A stretch of DNA of 64,000 bases from JACKNG01 sp040220855 (GTDB lineage Bacteria; Pseudomonadota; Gammaproteobacteria; Ga0077536). Shown one piece after another: positions 61,943-64,000 of the stretch (the stretch's first letter is position 1; every line of letters starts with the position of its first letter). Both the position numbers and the translations under genes were made by a program. The stretch spans positions 1 through 64,000 of the forward strand of contig JAVJVZ010000026.1 in the NCBI GenBank assembly GCA_040220855.1. Reading direction: 5' to 3'. The notes beneath the pieces are model-generated. The model did not search any database. It was not told where the DNA came from and worked only from the letters and a program-made list of their open reading frames with translations.

Positions 61943-63208
61943 TCAGGCGCCGAAGCGCGCCGGCGCATAATCGTCCAGCGCGATGTCGGTCGCTGCGCCG
62001 ACGAGCGCGTCGGCAACCAATTTACCGGCGCCGGTCGCCATGGTCCAACCGAGATGACCGTGCCCGGTATTGAGGTGCAGACCGGGAATGCGGGTCGGCC
62101 CCATGATGCCGACACCGTCGGGACTCATCGGACGGAATCCGGTCCAATGAGAGACCTCACCGCGATCGATGATTCGCGCGCCGGCCGGGTAGACATGGCT
62201 CACGAGCGTGTAGAGGTTTTCCAACCGTGACGGCGTGAGGCGGTCGTCGAACCCGGCGAACTCGGCCGTGCCAGCCACCCGCAGATGGGATCCCAGTGGA
62301 CACACCGCGGCATGGAAGTGCTCGTCGATGACCGGCACACGAGGCCTGTACGACCAGCCATCCAGCGGTAAGGTAAGCGAGTATCCCTTCACCGGCTGCA
62401 CTGGTACGCGCAGCCCGAGCGGTCGCGCCAATGCGGCGGTGTGACTGCCGGCGGCAATCAGGCAGTGTGTTGCCGGCACCATCTCCCCGGCAATCTCGAC
62501 ACCGTGTACACGCCCGCGCTGCAGCACCACGCGCGTGGCGCTCGCCTCGTAGCTGAACCTGACACCTGCCGCGGTGCAGGCGGCGGCGAGCTCACGGCAG
62601 AACAAGTGGGCGTCGCCGGAGACGTCGTCGGGGAAATGGATGCCGCCGCTGAGGGCGTCCGCCACGTCGGTCAGCGCCGGTTCCAGCTTGGTCACTCCAG
62701 GACGGTCGAGGACCTCGTAGCGCACGTCCCAGTCGCGACAACGCAAGGCGATGGTCTGCGCGAGGTCGAGCTCTGCGGGTGTGCGGTAGATCTTCAGCGT
62801 ACCCTCGCCGGCTCGCTCGAAGCGCAGTTCCAGCGTCGCGAACTCCTCGTGCAGGACACGCAGCGAGTACGCCGCAAGGCGCGCATTGCGCGCCATGTTG
62901 GTGTGGAATCGCACCGGACGGGAATTGCGCACAAACTGCCAGGCCCACGGCAGCATGCGGGGCAGGACGCGCGGGCGGATCAGCAATGCCGAGTCCTCGC
63001 GGCCGAGCATACGCAGCGCCTGCCACAGCACGCCGGGCTCGTTCCACGGGCTCGCCTGGCTCGCGTGCAGCATGCCACCGTTGGCAAAGCTCGTGCCGAG
63101 CCCGGGCCCCGCCGCCTGTTCGACGACCGTGACTTCGAGACCATGGCGGCGCAGGAACCAGGCGCTGGTCAGTCCGAGCAGACCGGCGCCGACGACTATG
63201 CAATGCAT
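61943..63208 (-). CDS. dadA: D-amino acid dehydrogenase, DadA-like
   Basis: This encodes 421 residues from the ATG (MHCIVVGAGLLGLT). FAD-binding motif GAGLLGLTSAWFL, VEQAAGPGLGTSFANGGMLHASQASPW (DadA-type), and C-terminal GHLGWTMATGAGKLVADAL. Oxidises D-amino acids to keto acids at the membrane and feeds the respiratory chain. Alanine racemase (dadX) is not adjacent. Start chosen over further-upstream Met by the FAD motif. Confidence 0.9.
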   Translation of the reverse strand: MHCIVVGAGLLGLTSAWFLRRHGLEVTVVEQAAGPGLGTSFANGGMLHASQASPWNEPGVLWQALRMLGREDSALLIRPRVLPRMLPWAWQFVRNSRPVRFHTNMARNARLAAYSLRVLHEEFATLELRFERAGEGTLKIYRTPAELDLAQTIALRCRDWDVRYEVLDRPGVTKLEPALTDVADALSGGIHFPDDVSGDAHLFCRELAAACTAAGVRFSYEASATRVVLQRGRVHGVEIAGEMVPATHCLIAAGSHTAALARPLGLRVPVQPVKGYSLTLPLDGWSYRPRVPVIDEHFHAAVCPLGSHLRVAGTAEFAGFDDRLTPSRLENLYTLVSHVYPAGARIIDRGEVSHWTGFRPMSPDGVGIMGPTRIPGLHLNTGHGHLGWTMATGAGKLVADALVGAATDIALDDYAPARFGA

Positions 63209-63295
63209 GCAAGCATCTCGGCATTCACTGTGGTCGATCTTCGACGCGCACCGACGGGAATGCAATGCAACCGGCGTCCAGTCCGAACCGCGCGC

Positions 63296-63323
63296 AAAAA
63301 AAAGCCGGCGCGAGCGCCGGCTC
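63296..63323 (-). terminator. Rho-independent terminator of the HU-like gene
   Basis: On the minus strand an AGCCGGCG/CGCCGGCT hairpin (four-base loop) is followed by nine Ts (A9 at 63296-63304 on the plus strand). It lies 25 bases past the HU-like stop. Confidence 0.93.
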
Positions 63324-63347
63324 CAGTTCGTTCGAACGTGTTCCTGA

Positions 63348-63683
63348 TCAGGCCACGACGTCCTTGATTGCCTTCATCGCCGTGGCACGCACGGACAGGC
63401 TCGCCGGCCGGGCCTCGACCTTGACCATCTCGCCGGTGAACGGGTTGCGTGCCATGCCGGCCTTGCGTGCGGGCTTCTGCACGCGGCGCAGCTTGACGCC
63501 GACCTCGGGCACCGTGAACTCACCCGAACCGTTCTTGGCGAGATGACGAGCGGCAAGCCCCTTGGCGGCCTGCAGCACGGACTGGACTTCCTTCTTGGTC
63601 AGCCCGGTCTCCTCGGCAAGCGCCGTGATGATCTGCGACTTGGTCTGCTTCTCTTTGATTGCGCTCGTCTTCGATTTGCTCAT
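63348..63683 (-). CDS. HU-family DNA-binding protein
   Basis: This encodes 111 residues from the ATG (MSKSKTSAIKEKQTKSQII) behind GGGAGGAAAC. The frame is open upstream but the SD fixes this start. The HU core is clear: helices TGLTKKEVQSVLQAAKGLAARHLAKNGSGEF and the DNA-binding arm with RNPFTGEMVKVEARPASLSV. The N-terminus has a Lys-rich extension of about 15 residues. It compacts or bends DNA. A strong terminator follows. Confidence 0.88.
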   Translation of the reverse strand: MSKSKTSAIKEKQTKSQIITALAEETGLTKKEVQSVLQAAKGLAARHLAKNGSGEFTVPEVGVKLRRVQKPARKAGMARNPFTGEMVKVEARPASLSVRATAMKAIKDVVA

Positions 63684-64000
63684 GTTTCCTCCCGTAGCGG
63701 TGATGGCTTTGGAATTTTGAATGTCTTCGGCGACTTCGCTCGACGCGACTTGGTGAGCGAGCACGGTAGGCATCACTGCTCCAATGTGCTTCGCCCGATT
63801 CGATTCCCACCGGCATTTCCCTGGCGTGTACCGCCTGCCCGCGTGCTTAAACAGAGAGCGGCAGGGTGGCGGCTCGGCCGTGCGCTGAGGACCCCGGATC
63901 GAAGGCGCTAATATAATGTCCGCTAGCGAAATTGGAAGCCTTGACACGCCGAATCACGGCTTTTTTTAAGGGCAATTCGCGCTTTTGGTACTTCCGGCCT
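63684..64000. other. HU leader and edge region with possible promoters
   Basis: 317 bases without a gene. Minus-strand TTCCAA-N16-TATATT near 63910-63937 is a possible HU promoter with a leader of about 215 bases. On the plus strand, TATAAT (63912-63917) and TTGACA (63941-63946) face out of the window, and GCCG-aatca-CGGC followed by seven Ts (about 63948-63967) could be a small terminator. No tRNA or rRNA is seen. Confidence 0.35.

Noticed and set aside
1..64000. tRNA, rRNA, CRISPR, IS elements
   Set aside because: No cloverleaf-type sequences, ribosomal signatures, repeat-spacer arrays or transposase genes were found by reading both strands.

Overview
The window looks like chromosomal DNA from a free-living, high-GC, Gram-negative proteobacterium. 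A gammaproteobacterium is most likely, given an FNR-type regulator with the 4Fe-4S cysteine pattern, a gap-arsJ pair, and a CheY/CheA/CheW/CheR/CheD/CheB set next to an HsbR/HsbA-like pair. Genes are tightly packed, often with ATGA or GTGA overlaps. I saw no rRNA, tRNA, CRISPR array, prophage or insertion sequence. Base composition is fairly even. AT-rich spots are confined to a few intergenic sites, and these stand out as regulatory candidates.

Layout: (1) 0.1-6.6 kb: a PEP-CTERM-type exported protein (minus), then a lipid/aromatic acyl-CoA cluster (phosphotransferase-DUF6285, enoyl-CoA hydratase, acyl-CoA dehydrogenase, flavin reductase-like protein) and a flippase-like membrane protein. 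(2) 6.7-9 kb: an ArsJ-associated GAPDH and the ArsJ efflux permease, an arsenate-detoxification pair with no arsR beside it. (3) 9-15.6 kb: an ACP-adenylation-PlsC fusion, a small membrane protein, a cytochrome c behind a perfect 24-bp inverted repeat, a FemAB/GNAT-like protein, a GlcG/HbpS-family protein and a metallo-beta-lactamase hydrolase. (4) 15.8-22.6 kb: a complete N-type rotary ATPase operon, atpDCQRBEFAG, with no separate delta gene and a delta-like tail on subunit b. (5) 22.7-32 kb: a small secreted protein, an MgtE-like transporter, glycogen phosphorylase, a diiron oxygenase/SCP2-like/ferredoxin operon divergent from a TetR regulator, a HAD phosphatase and a kinase/P-loop fusion. 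(6) 32-46 kb: a LonB-like protease with a stress-protein-like partner, an APC permease, a luciferase-like monooxygenase, an FNR-type regulator, an acyl-CoA synthetase/GNAT fusion, a PEBP protein, the DUF485-ActP acetate uptake pair and a MetE-like protein.

(7) 46.5-58 kb: a chemotaxis and signalling cluster (cheY-cheA-cheW-mcp-STAS-cheR-cheD-cheB, then mcp-STAS-REC/PP2C/kinase) behind a sigma28-like promoter. CheD and the second receptor share the C-terminal tail GD[V/I]ELF. The cluster combines a full adaptation system with a partner-switching phosphatase/kinase and its STAS antagonist, which suggests that chemotaxis or flagellar output is tied to a stress or biofilm switch. (8) 58-64 kb: an OFA-family transporter, SMP-30 lactonase, a zinc-ribbon protein, a nitroreductase, a D-amino-acid dehydrogenase and an HU-like protein with a clear terminator. 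The last 317 bases hold the HU leader and possible promoters at the window edge.

The best leads for something undescribed are the C-terminal tail shared by CheD and a receptor, the 24-bp inverted repeat abutting the cytochrome c ribosome-binding site, the b-delta fusion and double-glutamate c subunit of the N-ATPase, and the diiron-oxygenase operon. All assignments come from reading the sequence and recalled family knowledge; no database search was run.
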